A model generated the notes under the pieces. That model had not been told where the DNA came from. It saw nothing but the letters and a program-made list of their open reading frames with translations, and did no database searches. Positions 1 to 8,830 of a stretch of DNA of 64,000 nt are shown here, in pieces. Position numbers and translations under genes: made by a program. The DNA is from Variovorax paradoxus (GTDB taxonomy: Bacteria > Pseudomonadota > Gammaproteobacteria > Burkholderiales > Burkholderiaceae_C), in contig CP063166.1 of the NCBI GenBank assembly GCA_016806145.1, positions 5,518,001 through 5,582,000 on the forward strand, in the 5' to 3' direction. Each line of letters begins with the position of its first letter. Position 1 is the first letter of the stretch.

Positions 1-425
1 TCGTCCTCGACGTCCCAGCGCACGTGGTCGACCAGCCAGTTGACCTCGGCCGCGAGCTGCACGTCGCCCACGATCTGCACCGAGGGCTTGTCGCCGCGCA
101 GCGTGGCGCGCGCGATCTCGAAGGGGTTGTCATCGGTGACCGACAGCGTGAGCTCGGGCAACGAGCCCGGCGGCGCCAGGTCGAGCAGGCCGGCGGGCGT
201 GGCCACCAGCTCCATCGTGACGAAGCGCCACTGGAAGCGCACCACGCGGCCCTGCTGGCGCACCAGCCGCTGCTGGGCCTCGGGCTCCTGCTGCAGCACG
301 TGGTTGAGGAACAGCACGGCGCGGTGCTGGATCTCGTGCACGGCCCAGGGCGGCGGCTGCAGGCGCTCGCCGACGCGATTGAACAGGTCGCCGAGCAAAG
401 AAAAAGGGGACGATGGTGTGGCCAT
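1..425 (-). CDS. ubiJ: UbiJ-like SCP2-domain ubiquinone biosynthesis accessory factor (3' end cut by window edge)
   Basis: The reading frame opens with ATG at 423-425 (MATPSSPFSLLGDLFNRVG) and stays open for 141 codons to the left edge, so the C-terminus is missing. The visible protein has the sterol-carrier-protein-2 character of UbiJ: an N-terminal helix, a stretch rich in hydrophobic beta strands (LLDLAPPGSLPELTLSVTD), then an acidic-edged segment ending VNWLVDHVRWDVEDD. In the family, UbiJ binds lipids and helps assemble the soluble ubiquinone-biosynthesis complex. Its position downstream of ubiE and a Tim44-like gene on the same strand matches the usual betaproteobacterial order, in which ubiB follows. 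That neighbour would lie outside the window. The assignment rests on context plus fold-like features, not on a catalytic motif. Confidence 0.75.
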   Translation of the reverse strand, partial: MATPSSPFSLLGDLFNRVGERLQPPPWAVHEIQHRAVLFLNHVLQQEPEAQQRLVRQQGRVVRFQWRFVTMELVATPAGLLDLAPPGSLPELTLSVTDDNPFEIARATLRGDKPSVQIVGDVQLAAEVNWLVDHVRWDVED

Positions 426-476
426 GGTCCCCATTATCCTTTCTGCAGGCGGCCGGGCCGCCTTCGAAGCCGCTGC

Positions 477-1493
477 TTATTGCAGGGCTTGCACGCCGGC
501 CACGAGCCAGCCGTTGCCGCCGGTGGTCGGACGCGTCATGTTCCAGACTTCGCGGAACGGGCCCGGGCCCGCCGAAGCGTCTTCGCGGATCATGCCGGAG
601 AACTCCACGCTGGCCATGTAGGCATCGGCCAGTTCCTCGATGCCGAGCAGCTTGGCGTCGAGCATGACCACTTCGGTCTTGTTCGACACGCCACCGGTGT
701 GGCTGGCGCGGTCGGCGAGCTGGCTGCGGATTTCCTCGATCATCTCGTCGGTCATCATCGAACGCAGCATGGTGATGTCGGCGCGGTCCCAGGCATCCTG
801 CAGGGTCACGAAGTTGCGCTTGGCGGCGGTCAGGAAGCCATCGACGTCGAAGCCGGCCGGGATGCCCCAGCTCTGCGAACCGGCCAGGGCCGAACCGATC
901 ATGCTGCCGCCACCGGCCGCGGCACCCGCGGACGAGAGGCTGCTGCCGTGCGAGGTCGCGGCGGGCGTGGCATCGAAGTTGGTGGCGTTGCGCTCCCACG
1001 GACGGGCCGAGGCGTCGTTGCCGACGTTGCTCGGGCTGTACTGCGCCGGCGCCGCCGGGTTGCCCGGGCCGCCCGCGCCCTGGAAGGCGAAGCCGCCCTG
1101 GCGTGCACCGGCGGGCTGCGAGCGCGACTTGATCATGCGCCACACGAACACCGCGGCCAGCACCAGCAGGCCGATCAGCAGGATGTTGCCGAAGCCCGCA
1201 CCCAGGCCCAGCGAGCTCGCGAGCCATGCGAGGCCCAGGCCCGCGGCCAGGCCGCCGAGCATGGCGCCCCAGGGGCGCTTCGGCGCCGCGGCGGCGGGTG
1301 CCGGCGTGGCAGGCTTGGCGGCCGCGTTGGTGGCGTTCTGTTGCGCGGGCGCAGCCGGCGGCGTGGCCTGGCGTTGCGTCACGTTCGAGGATTGGCGGCC
1401 GACGGATTTACCGCCGCCCATGCGCGCCGCGTCGGCCTGGATGCTGACGAGCGCGAGTGCGCCAGCCAGAAGCAAAGTACTCAAACTCTTCAT
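477..1493 (-). CDS. Tim44-like domain membrane protein
   Basis: 338 residues. I chose ATG at 1491-1493 because it follows GAGGAGACCTT and begins a convincing signal peptide (residues 1-22, ending ALVSIQADA); an in-frame ATG 69 bases upstream lacks both. After a low-complexity Ala/Pro/Gln/Asn linker (about 30-75) come one or two membrane segments (about 78-119, GNILLIGLLVLAAVFVWRM), a second flexible Gly/Ala-rich linker, and a C-terminal alpha+beta domain (about 205-338) resembling the Tim44-like lipid/protein-binding fold. Bacterial members are of unknown function. It sits between ubiE and ubiJ on the same strand, so a role at the membrane near ubiquinone synthesis is possible but only inferred. 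Confidence 0.8.
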   Translation of the reverse strand: MKSLSTLLLAGALALVSIQADAARMGGGKSVGRQSSNVTQRQATPPAAPAQQNATNAAAKPATPAPAAAAPKRPWGAMLGGLAAGLGLAWLASSLGLGAGFGNILLIGLLVLAAVFVWRMIKSRSQPAGARQGGFAFQGAGGPGNPAAPAQYSPSNVGNDASARPWERNATNFDATPAATSHGSSLSSAGAAAGGGSMIGSALAGSQSWGIPAGFDVDGFLTAAKRNFVTLQDAWDRADITMLRSMMTDEMIEEIRSQLADRASHTGGVSNKTEVVMLDAKLLGIEELADAYMASVEFSGMIREDASAGPGPFREVWNMTRPTTGGNGWLVAGVQALQ

Positions 1494-1524
1494 AAGGTCT
1501 CCTCTCGAACGAAATCTCGTCTGA

Positions 1525-2256
1525 TCAACACTTGATTCCAACATGGAGGGCGACCACGCCACCCGTCATGTTGTGATAGTCCACATGCCCGAAACCGCCC
1601 TCTTTCATGAGGGACTTGAGCTCGTCCTGGCCCGGATGCATGCGGATCGATTCGGCCAGGTAGCGGTAGCTCGCGTCGTCGCCCGCCACCACCTTGCCCA
1701 GGCGCGGCAGCACGTTGAAGGAGTACCAGTCGTAGACCTTCTCGAGCGGCTTCGCGACCTTCGAGAACTCGAGCACCAGCAGCTTGCCGCGCGGCTTGAG
1801 CACGCGGTTCATCTCCTTGAGCGCGACGTCCTTGTGCGTCATGTTGCGCAGGCCGAAGGCGACGGTGACGACGTCGAAGTGGTCGTCGGGGAACGGCAGC
1901 TTCTCGGCGTCGCAGACCGTGGTGGGCAGCACCACGCCGGCGTCGAGCAGGCGGTCGCGGCCGGTGCGCAGCATGGCTTCGTTGATGTCGGTGTGGACCA
2001 CCTGGCCGCTGGCGCCGACCTTCTTCGCGAAAGCCAACGCGAGGTCGCCGGTGCCACCCGCGATGTCGAGCACGCGCGAGCCCTCGCCCACGTTCGCGAC
2101 CATCACGGTGTAGGCCTTCCATGCGCGGTGAAGCCCCATCGACATGAGGTCGTTCATCAGGTCGTAGCGCGTGGCGACCGAGTCGAACACGCCGCGCACG
2201 CGGCCGGCCTTCTCGCTCTCGTCGACTTTCTCGAAGCCGAAATGGGTGGTGGTCAT
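1525..2256 (-). CDS. ubiE: Ubiquinone/menaquinone C-methyltransferase UbiE
   Basis: 243 residues, normal for UbiE (bifunctional demethylmenaquinone methyltransferase / 2-methoxy-6-polyprenyl-1,4-benzoquinol methylase). Visible landmarks are the N-terminal [16 protein letters not shown] signature, the SAM-binding glycine motif [12 protein letters not shown] (about 62-73), the acidic D in [11 protein letters not shown], and the late [10 protein letters not shown] and [15 protein letters not shown] motifs that are highly conserved in UbiE. It performs the C-methylation step of ubiquinone synthesis. It is followed 31 bases downstream by the Tim44-like gene and preceded, after about 147 bases, by a DUF971 gene on the same strand. 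A purine-family start ATG is at 2254-2256. Confidence 0.96.
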   Translation of the reverse strand: MTTTHFGFEKVDESEKAGRVRGVFDSVATRYDLMNDLMSMGLHRAWKAYTVMVANVGEGSRVLDIAGGTGDLALAFAKKVGASGQVVHTDINEAMLRTGRDRLLDAGVVLPTTVCDAEKLPFPDDHFDVVTVAFGLRNMTHKDVALKEMNRVLKPRGKLLVLEFSKVAKPLEKVYDWYSFNVLPRLGKVVAGDDASYRYLAESIRMHPGQDELKSLMKEGGFGHVDYHNMTGGVVALHVGIKC

Positions 2257-2377
2257 GCGACCGATGTTAGGCCGTTCGTCCTCGCATCAAGACGACGACC
2301 CCGCTGTACCGGCGGTCATTTGTTGCTTTTTCTGCAAACGCTGAGGTCTTGTAACGCCCGTCACGTCTACCGACGAA

Positions 2378-2394
2378 GCTATGCTTTCAATAGC
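2378..2394. repeat. Short GCTAT...ATAGC hairpin, copy 1
   Basis: GCTAT (2378-2382) and ATAGC (2390-2394) form a short inverted repeat between ubiE and the DUF971 gene. Similar stem-loops occur at 20393-20409 and 31329-31349. I recall GCTAT/ATAGC hairpins being common dispersed repeats in Comamonadaceae; this copy is short, so membership is tentative. Confidence 0.3.
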
Positions 2395-2403
2395 AAACGC
2401 CGG

Positions 2404-2817
2404 TCAATGGCTGCCGCACGCGTGGCCGCCCTTCTCGGCCATCGGTGCGTCGCGATCGACGCCCGCTTCGGCCAGCTTCTGCTCGTAGGCGGCCCAGAGC
2501 TCGGCCTCTTGCGAACCCAACTGATACAGCAGGTCCCACGAGTAGATGCCCGAGTCGTGCCCGTCGCTGAAGCTGGGCTGCACCGCGTAATTGCCCACGG
2601 GTGCGAGGTTCACCAGCTCGACCTCGCGCTTGCCGGTCTGCAGCACCTCCTGGCCCGGGCCGTGGCCCTGCACCTCGGCCGAGGGCGAATAGATGCGCAT
2701 CAGCTCGAAGGGGATGCGGAAGGTGGCGCCGTCGGAGAAGCCCACCTCGAGCACGCGCGAGCGGCCGTGCACGGTGATCGATTGCGGCGTCGGTGCGCCC
2801 TGTGTCAAGCCTGCCAT
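2404..2817 (-). CDS. DUF971 domain protein (gamma-butyrobetaine hydroxylase N-terminal-like)
   Basis: 137 residues from ATG at 2815-2817; an in-frame upstream start would overlap the HIT gene and lacks support. The pattern SITVHGRSRVLEVGFSDG, then FRIPFELMRIYSPSAEVQGHG, then VELVNLAPVGNYAVQPSFSDGHDSGIYSW is typical of DUF971, the small beta domain also found at the N-terminus of gamma-butyrobetaine hydroxylases; the stand-alone form has been linked to Fe-S/zinc handling, but its function is not settled. The C-terminus ends in a Cys/His-bearing tail (KGGHACGSH) that could bind metal. It starts 10 bases after the HIT gene stops, so the two are probably cotranscribed. Confidence 0.85.
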   Translation of the reverse strand: MAGLTQGAPTPQSITVHGRSRVLEVGFSDGATFRIPFELMRIYSPSAEVQGHGPGQEVLQTGKREVELVNLAPVGNYAVQPSFSDGHDSGIYSWDLLYQLGSQEAELWAAYEQKLAEAGVDRDAPMAEKGGHACGSH

Positions 2818-2827
2818 CGCGAACTCC

Positions 2828-3277
2828 TCAGTTGCCCGGGCCACCCATGCGGCCGAGGCGCTCGATCATCGCAGCCTCCGCGGCCGGCAGGCGCGCCGCG
2901 ACCTGCGCTTCGCGCACGGCATCGCGTTCGCGAAGCGCGCCGGCCCACACCGAGCCCGGAAAATGGCTGTCGTCCGCGAAGCGCGCGATCACGTGCCAAT
3001 GCAGGTGCGCCACCATGTTGCCGAGCGCGGCCAGATTGATCTTCGCCGGCTGCAGGTGCTCGCGCAGAGACTGCTCGACCACCGCCACGGCCTCCATGCA
3101 CAGCACGCGGTCGGCCGTGTCGAGGTCGGAGAACTCGGGCGCATGCGCGGTCCACACGACGCGGTAGAAGGCCGGGAAGCCCGCCTCCTGCGCATGGATC
3201 ACGCGCAGCTTCGCGCCCTCGAACACGAGGCGACCGCCGGGTCCCTCGCACAGCACGCAGCCCGGGACCGCGCTCAC
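2828..3277 (-). CDS. HIT-family nucleotide hydrolase/transferase
   Basis: 149 residues, starting with GTG at 3275-3277. That GTG overlaps the TGA of the upstream oxidoreductase (GTGA), which strongly suggests translational coupling and is why I chose it. The histidine-triad signature appears as HLHWHVI near residue 97, with the upstream [14 protein letters not shown] segment typical of the family. N-terminal CVLCEG resembles the CxxC found at the start of some HIT proteins and may bind zinc. The general family hydrolyses nucleoside phosphates with an AMP-histidine intermediate; the exact substrate cannot be read from sequence. Members with this layout are often annotated as HIT or diadenosine tetraphosphate hydrolase. 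Confidence 0.9.
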   Translation of the reverse strand: MSAVPGCVLCEGPGGRLVFEGAKLRVIHAQEAGFPAFYRVVWTAHAPEFSDLDTADRVLCMEAVAVVEQSLREHLQPAKINLAALGNMVAHLHWHVIARFADDSHFPGSVWAGALRERDAVREAQVAARLPAAEAAMIERLGRMGGPGN

Positions 3278-6200
3278 ACCAGCACCCGTTCGATGCCACC
3301 CTGGTTCGCGGCCGCCACGTACGCGGGCATCCAGTCGGCGCCGAGGATCTTGTTGGCCATCTCGACCACGATGTAGTCGGCCTCGAGCAGGCCGCTGTTC
3401 AGGTCGCTGCCGTAGCGCGACAGGCCCTGCAGGCAGCTCGGGCAGCTGGTGAGGATCTTCACGTTCTCGCCGGCGCCGATCTTGCCGCCGTCGCGCAGCG
3501 CGGCCTCGCCCTTCTTCAGTTCCTCTTCCTTGCGGAAGCGGATCTGCGTCGAGATGTCGGGCCGCGACACGCCCAGCGTGCCCGACTCGCCGCAGCAGCG
3601 GTCGTTCTTGAGCACGTTGTCGCCGACCAGCGCCTTCACCGTCTTCATCGGGTCCTGCTGCTTCATCGGCGTGTGGCAGGGGTCGTGGTAGAGGTAGCCG
3701 GCACCGCCGGCATCGCCCAGGGTGATGCCCTTCTCGAGCAGGTACTCGTGGATGTCGATGATCCGGCAGCCCGGGAAGATCTTGTCGAACTGGTAGCCCT
3801 GCAACTGGTCGTAGCAGGTGCCGCAACTCACCACCACCGTCTTGATGTCGAGGTAGTTGAGCGTGTTCGCCACCCGGTGGAACAGCACGCGGTTGTCGGT
3901 GATCATCTTCTCGGCCTTGTCGAACTGGCCGCTGCCGCGCTGCGGATAGCCGCAGCACAGGTAGCCCGGCGGCAGCACCGTCTGCACGCCCGCATGCCAG
4001 AGCATGGCCTGCGTCGCCAGCCCCACCTGCGAGAACAGCCGCTCCGACCCGCAGCCCGGGAAATAGAACACCGCCTCGGTCTCCGAGGTCGTGGCCTTGG
4101 GGTTGCGGATGATCGGCACGTAGTCCGCGTCCTCGATGTCGAGCAGCGCGCGCGCCGTCTTCTTCGGCAGGTTGCCCGGCATCTTCTTGTTGATGAAGTG
4201 GATCACCTGCTCCTTGATCGGCGCCGGTCCGAGCGAGGCCGGCGGCGCCGCCGTCTGCTTCTTCGCGAGGCCGCGCAGCAGGTCGTTGGCCATGCGCTGC
4301 GCCTTGAAGCCGATGCCCACCATGCCCGCGCGCACCGCCTTGATGGTCTGCGGATTGGTCGCGTTGAGGAAGAACATCGCGGCCGCGTTGCCGGGGCGGA
4401 AGCTCTTCTGCCCCATCTTGCGCAGCAGGTTGCGCATGTTCATCGACACGTCGCCGAAGTCGATCTTCACCGGGCAGGGCGTGAGGCACTTGTGGCACAC
4501 CGTGCAGTGGTCGGCCACGTCCTCGAACTCCTCCCAGTGCTTGATGCTCACGCCGCGCCGGGTCTGCTCCTCGTAGAGGAAGGCCTCGACCAGCAGCGAG
4601 GTCGCGAGGATCTTGTTGCGCGGGCTGTAGAGCAGGTTGGCGCGCGGCACGTGGGTGGCGCACACCGGCTTGCACTTGCCGCAGCGCAGGCAGTCCTTGA
4701 CGCTGTCGGCGATGGCGCCGATGTCGCTCTGCTGCATGATGATCGACTCGTGCCCCATCAAGCCGAAGCTCGGCGTGTAGGCGTTGGTCAGGTCGGCATG
4801 CAGCGACTGCGCGCCGGCGCCCGGCTCGCGCAGCAGCTTGCCCTTGTTGAAGCGACCTTCGGGATCGATGCGCTGCTTGTATTCGGCGAAGGGGCGCAGT
4901 TCCTCGTCCGACAGGAACTCGAGCTTGGTGATGCCGATGCCGTGCTCGCCCGAGATCACGCCGTCGAGATGGCGCGCCAGCTTCATGATGCGCGCGACCG
5001 CCTCGTGCGCGGTCTGCAGCATCTCGTAGTTGTCGCTGTTGACCGGGATGTTGGTGTGCACGTTGCCGTCGCCCGCGTGCATGTGCAGCGCGACCCACAC
5101 GCGGCCCTTGAGCACGCGCTTGTGGATCGCCGTGCACTCGGCCAGGATCGGCGCGAAGGCGGCGCCCGCGAAGATCGCCGACAGCGGCTGGCGCAGCTGG
5201 GTCTTCCAGCTCGCGCGCAGCGAATGGTCCTGCAGCTGCGGGAACAGCGCATCGACCTCGTCGAGCCAGCCGGCCCACAGCGCGCGCACCTCCTGCAGCA
5301 GCGCCACGGCCTGCGCCACGCGGTCCTCGAGCAGCTCGGCCGAGGGGATCTCGTTGGCGTCGTCGGTCTTGCCCAGCGGCAGGTTGCCGTGCACGAAGAA
5401 CTTCTCGAGCTCGTCGACCAGCGCGAGCTTGTTGCGCAGCGACAGCTCGATGTTGATGCGCTCGATGCCGTCGCTGTACTCGGCCATGCGCGGCAGCGGG
5501 ATCACCACGTCCTCGTTGATCTTGAAGGCGTTGGTGTGGCGGCTGATCGCGGCGGTGCGCTTGCGGTCGAGCCAGAACTTCTTGCGCGCCTCGGGGCTGA
5601 TGGCGATGAAGCCCTCGCCGCTGCGCGAGTTGGCGATGCGCACCACCTCGGAGGTGACGCGCGCCACCGCGTCGGCGTCGTCGCCCGCGATGTCGCCGAA
5701 CAGCACCATCTTCGGCAGGCCGCCGTGCTTCTTCGACTTGGTGGCGTAGCCCACGGCCTTCAGGTAGCGGTCGTCGAGGTGCTCGAGGCCGGCCAGCAGC
5801 ACGCCCGAGCGCTTCTGCTCGGCGAACATGAAGTCCTTGATCTCGACGATGCTGGGCACCGCGTCCTTGGCATTGCCGAAGAACTCGAGGCAGACGGTGC
5901 GCGTGTGCGCCGGCATGCGGTGCACCACCCAGCGGCAGCTCGTGATCAGGCCGTCGCAGCCTTCCTTCTGGATGCCCGGCAGGCCCGAGAGGAACTTGTC
6001 GGTCACGTCCTTGCCGAGGCCTTCCTTGCGGAAGGTGCGGCCCGGGATGTCGAGGCGCTCGGTGCGCAGCGGCGTCTTGCCGTCGGCCGCGAAGTACTGG
6101 AGCTCGAACAGCGCGCTCTCGGCGTCGTGGATCTTGCCGAGGTTGTGGCCGATGCGCGTGACCTCGAGCCATTCGGCCTGCGGCGTGACCATGCGCCACG

Positions 6201-7152
6201 AGGCCAGGTTGTCGAGTGCGGTGCCCCACAGCACGGCCTTCTTGCCGCCGGCGTTCATCGCGACATTGCCGCCGACGCACGAGGCCTCGGCCGAGGTCGG
6301 GTCGACCGCGAACACGTAGCCCGAGCGCTCGGCCGCGTCGGCCACGCGCTGCGTGACCACGCCGGCCTCGGTCCAGATGGTGGGCACGGGCGCCTCGAGG
6401 CCGGGCAGCGCAACCAGCTCGACCTCGGTCATCGCCTCGAGCTTCTCGGTGTTGATGACCACGCTGTTCCAGGTCAGCGGGATCGCGCCGCCGGTGTAGC
6501 CGGTGCCGCCGCCGCGCGGAATGATGGTCAGGCCCAGCTCGATGCAGCCCTTGACCAGCAGCGCCATCTCGGCCTCGGTGTCGGGGCACAGCACGACGAA
6601 GGGGTACTCCACGCGCCAGTCGGTGGCATCGGTGACGTGGGCCACGCGCGAGAGGCCGTCGAACTTGATGTTGTCCTTGGCCGTGAGCCGGCCCAGCACG
6701 CGCGTGGCCTTGCGGCGCAGCGCGGCGATGTCGCGAAACAGGGTGTCGAAGGCCTGCACGGCCTCGCCGACGCGGGCGGTGAGCTCGCCCACGAGCTGGT
6801 CGCGCGGCAGGTCGCTGTCGGGCGTGCGGCGCTTCTGCACCTCGGCCAGGCGATGCCGCAGCGCATCGACCAGCAGGCCGCGGCGGCGCGGGTTGTCGAG
6901 CAGGTCGTCGATCAGGTAGGGGTTGCGCTGCACGACCCAGATGTCGCCGAGCACCTCGTAGAGCATGCGCGCCGATCGGCCGGTGCGGCGCTCGGCGCGC
7001 AGCGTCTGGAGCAATTCCCAGGCGCGCTCGCCCAGCAGGCGGATCACGATCTCGCGATCGGAGAAGCTGGTGTAGTTGTAGGGGATCTCACGCAGTCGTG
7101 CAGGCTCTGCGGCCTGCGACAGCAGCGCGTTCAACGCGGTCGGAGCATTCAT
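3274..7152 (-). CDS. Large FAD-linked / Fe-S oxidoreductase with N-terminal DUF3683
   Basis: 1292 residues from ATG at 7150-7152. Order of domains: an N-terminal DUF3683-type helical region (about 1-150, with [21 protein letters not shown]); a PCMH-type FAD-binding domain containing [15 protein letters not shown] (about 212-226); an FAD-oxidase C-terminal domain (to about 790) with [15 protein letters not shown]; two ferredoxin-like clusters, [11 protein letters not shown] (about 820) and [12 protein letters not shown] (about 883); and CCG heterodisulfide-type modules ([10 protein letters not shown] about 1066, [14 protein letters not shown] about 1185). This is a single-chain fusion of GlcD-like and GlpC/LldE-like parts and probably oxidises a 2-hydroxy acid such as D-lactate or glycolate, feeding the quinone pool. 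The substrate is inference. Confidence 0.85.
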   Translation of the reverse strand: MNAPTALNALLSQAAEPARLREIPYNYTSFSDREIVIRLLGERAWELLQTLRAERRTGRSARMLYEVLGDIWVVQRNPYLIDDLLDNPRRRGLLVDALRHRLAEVQKRRTPDSDLPRDQLVGELTARVGEAVQAFDTLFRDIAALRRKATRVLGRLTAKDNIKFDGLSRVAHVTDATDWRVEYPFVVLCPDTEAEMALLVKGCIELGLTIIPRGGGTGYTGGAIPLTWNSVVINTEKLEAMTEVELVALPGLEAPVPTIWTEAGVVTQRVADAAERSGYVFAVDPTSAEASCVGGNVAMNAGGKKAVLWGTALDNLASWRMVTPQAEWLEVTRIGHNLGKIHDAESALFELQYFAADGKTPLRTERLDIPGRTFRKEGLGKDVTDKFLSGLPGIQKEGCDGLITSCRWVVHRMPAHTRTVCLEFFGNAKDAVPSIVEIKDFMFAEQKRSGVLLAGLEHLDDRYLKAVGYATKSKKHGGLPKMVLFGDIAGDDADAVARVTSEVVRIANSRSGEGFIAISPEARKKFWLDRKRTAAISRHTNAFKINEDVVIPLPRMAEYSDGIERINIELSLRNKLALVDELEKFFVHGNLPLGKTDDANEIPSAELLEDRVAQAVALLQEVRALWAGWLDEVDALFPQLQDHSLRASWKTQLRQPLSAIFAGAAFAPILAECTAIHKRVLKGRVWVALHMHAGDGNVHTNIPVNSDNYEMLQTAHEAVARIMKLARHLDGVISGEHGIGITKLEFLSDEELRPFAEYKQRIDPEGRFNKGKLLREPGAGAQSLHADLTNAYTPSFGLMGHESIIMQQSDIGAIADSVKDCLRCGKCKPVCATHVPRANLLYSPRNKILATSLLVEAFLYEEQTRRGVSIKHWEEFEDVADHCTVCHKCLTPCPVKIDFGDVSMNMRNLLRKMGQKSFRPGNAAAMFFLNATNPQTIKAVRAGMVGIGFKAQRMANDLLRGLAKKQTAAPPASLGPAPIKEQVIHFINKKMPGNLPKKTARALLDIEDADYVPIIRNPKATTSETEAVFYFPGCGSERLFSQVGLATQAMLWHAGVQTVLPPGYLCCGYPQRGSGQFDKAEKMITDNRVLFHRVANTLNYLDIKTVVVSCGTCYDQLQGYQFDKIFPGCRIIDIHEYLLEKGITLGDAGGAGYLYHDPCHTPMKQQDPMKTVKALVGDNVLKNDRCCGESGTLGVSRPDISTQIRFRKEEELKKGEAALRDGGKIGAGENVKILTSCPSCLQGLSRYGSDLNSGLLEADYIVVEMANKILGADWMPAYVAAANQGGIERVLV

Positions 7153-7239
7153 CGGGGTGGGGCCTCGGCCGGGCGCCACGCGTCCATAGCCGGGGTGGGG
7201 ATTTTAGGTCAGGGGGGCGGTCCTTGCCCTGACCTGCCC

Positions 7240-7360
7240 GTATTGCTCCCTCCCCCGCTGGGGGAGGGTCGGGGTGGGGGCACCGGACCTTCGCCCAAGG
7301 CGCAACCGTATCGACCGCCCGCAGCCCCCATCCCGGCCTTCCCCAGAGAAGGAAGGAGAA
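7240..7360. repeat. GC-rich dispersed-repeat-like spacer with two hairpins
   Basis: This gene-free spacer between serA and the oxidoreductase contains a 9-bp stem (7248-7256 with 7260-7268, CCCTCCCCC / GGGGGAGGG), then text of the type GGGTCGGGGTGGGGGCACCGG, and a second stem (CCTTCC 7337-7342 with GGAAGG 7351-7356). The combination of a CCCTCCCCC-type hairpin followed by a GGAAGG-type hairpin is a pattern I recognise from dispersed intergenic repeats of high-GC proteobacteria. Either hairpin could also end serA transcription, but there is no proper T-run after them on the minus strand. Confidence 0.55.
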
Positions 7361-7366
7361 AAACCA

Positions 7367-8599
7367 TCAGAACAGCACGCGGCTGCGGATCGTGCCCTGC
7401 ACCTTCGCGAGCTTCTCGAGCGCGAGGTCCGAGGAGGCGGCGTCGATGTCCATCACCACGTAGCCGATCTTCTCGTTGGTCTGCAGGAACTGCGAGGAGA
7501 TGTTGATGTGGTTGTCCGAGAAGATCTTGTTGATCTCCGACAGCACGCCCGGCACGTTGCGGTGCACGTGCAGCAGGCGATGCTTGCCCGGGTGCGCGGG
7601 CAGCGCCACCTCGGGGAAGTTCACCGACGAAGTCGAGGTGCCGTTGTCGCTGTACTTGACCAGCTTCTCGGCCACCTCGAGGCCGATGTTGGCCTGCGCC
7701 TCCATCGTCGAGCCGCCGATGTGGGGCGTGAGGATCACGTTGTCGAGTCCGCGCAGCGGCGACTGGAACTCGTCCTTGTTGCTGCGCGGCTCGACCGGGA
7801 ACACGTCGATGGCGGCGCCCAGCAGCTTCTTCTCCTTCAGCGCGCCAGCCAGCGCGTCGATCTCGACCACGGTGCCGCGCGAGGCGTTGATCAGGATCGA
7901 ACCGGGCTTCATGGCCGCGATCTCGGCCGCGCCGATCATCCATTGCGTGGCCTGCGTCTCGGGCACGTGCAGGGTCACGATGTCGCTCTGCGCCAGCAGC
8001 TGGTGCAGGTCGCGCACCTGGCGCGCATTGCCCAGCGGCAGCTTGGTGACCACGTCGTAGAAGGCCACGTGCATGCCGAGCGCCTCGGCCAGCACCGACA
8101 GCTGCGCGCCGATCGAGCCGTAGCCCACGATGCCCAGCGTCTTGCCGCGGATCTCGAAGGCGTTGTCCGCCGACTTGAGCCAGCCGCCGCGGTGCGCCAC
8201 CGCGCTCTTCTCGGGCACGCCGCGCAGCAGCAGGATCGCCTCGGCCAGCACCAGCTCGGCGACCGAGCGGGTGTTGGAGTAAGGCGCGTTGAAGATCGCC
8301 ACGCCATGCTCGCGCGCGGCCTCGAGGTCGACCTGGTTGGTGCCGATGCAGAAGCAGCCGGCGGCCACCAGCTTGTGGGCGGCCGCGAACACCTCGGCGG
8401 TCAGCTGGGTGCGCGAGCGGATGCCGAGGAAGTGCACGTCGGCGATCTTGGCCTTGAGCTGCTCGTCGGGCAGCGCGCCCGGCAGCGACTCGACGTTGGT
8501 GTAGCCCGCCGCATGGAGCACCTCCACGGCCGAGGGGTGGATACCCTCGAGCAGAAGAAACTTGATCTTGCTTTTGTCGAGGGAGGTCTTGCTGCTCAT
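7367..8599 (-). CDS. serA: D-3-phosphoglycerate dehydrogenase with C-terminal ACT domain
   Basis: Catalyses the first committed step of serine synthesis, oxidation of 3-phosphoglycerate to 3-phosphohydroxypyruvate with NAD+. From ATG 8597-8599 the protein is 410 residues, the same length as E. coli SerA, and its start (MSSKTSLDKSKIKFLLLEG) aligns in style with that protein; a second in-frame ATG at 8626 would add nine Ala/Ser-rich residues and has no better ribosome site. Visible motifs: GCFCIGTNQVDL, the NAD-binding GIVGYGSIGAQ, NASRGTVVEIDAL, the catalytic LTPHIGGST, and a C-terminal ACT domain (HRLLHVHRNVPGVLSEINK) for serine feedback. It stands alone, divergent from ugpB. Confidence 0.96.
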   Translation of the reverse strand: MSSKTSLDKSKIKFLLLEGIHPSAVEVLHAAGYTNVESLPGALPDEQLKAKIADVHFLGIRSRTQLTAEVFAAAHKLVAAGCFCIGTNQVDLEAAREHGVAIFNAPYSNTRSVAELVLAEAILLLRGVPEKSAVAHRGGWLKSADNAFEIRGKTLGIVGYGSIGAQLSVLAEALGMHVAFYDVVTKLPLGNARQVRDLHQLLAQSDIVTLHVPETQATQWMIGAAEIAAMKPGSILINASRGTVVEIDALAGALKEKKLLGAAIDVFPVEPRSNKDEFQSPLRGLDNVILTPHIGGSTMEAQANIGLEVAEKLVKYSDNGTSTSSVNFPEVALPAHPGKHRLLHVHRNVPGVLSEINKIFSDNHINISSQFLQTNEKIGYVVMDIDAASSDLALEKLAKVQGTIRSRVLF

Positions 8600-8830
8600 G
8601 CTGCTGCTCGCGGTAGCCCCGGCCATGGCAACAGGCTAGGCCGAAAAAGGGAGGGCGATGCTAGCATGGTGCAGCGCAGCAAGCAGGGGCCCCGCGCGCG
8701 AGCGCCCTGTCGTCCAAGGGGGTTTCCCCGGGTTTCTCGACGTGTGCACTCCGTGCGACAAAGCCGCAGAACCGTCACTTATGTAACCTAACATCGACGG
8801 TTTTACTTACTTTTCCCTACAGGAGTCTTA

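Noticed and set aside
3673..7506. A 1277-codon open frame on the plus strand, opposite the oxidoreductase
   Set aside because: It is the reverse-strand shadow of a high-GC gene; the product is a low-complexity run of Val/Ala/Arg/His/Leu with no domains, while the minus strand encodes intact FAD and Fe-S motifs.
8771..8800. Pho-box-like CGTCACTTATGTAAC upstream of ugpB
   Set aside because: ugp operons are often phosphate-controlled, but the 11-base repeat spacing of a Pho box is not present; only one half looks similar.
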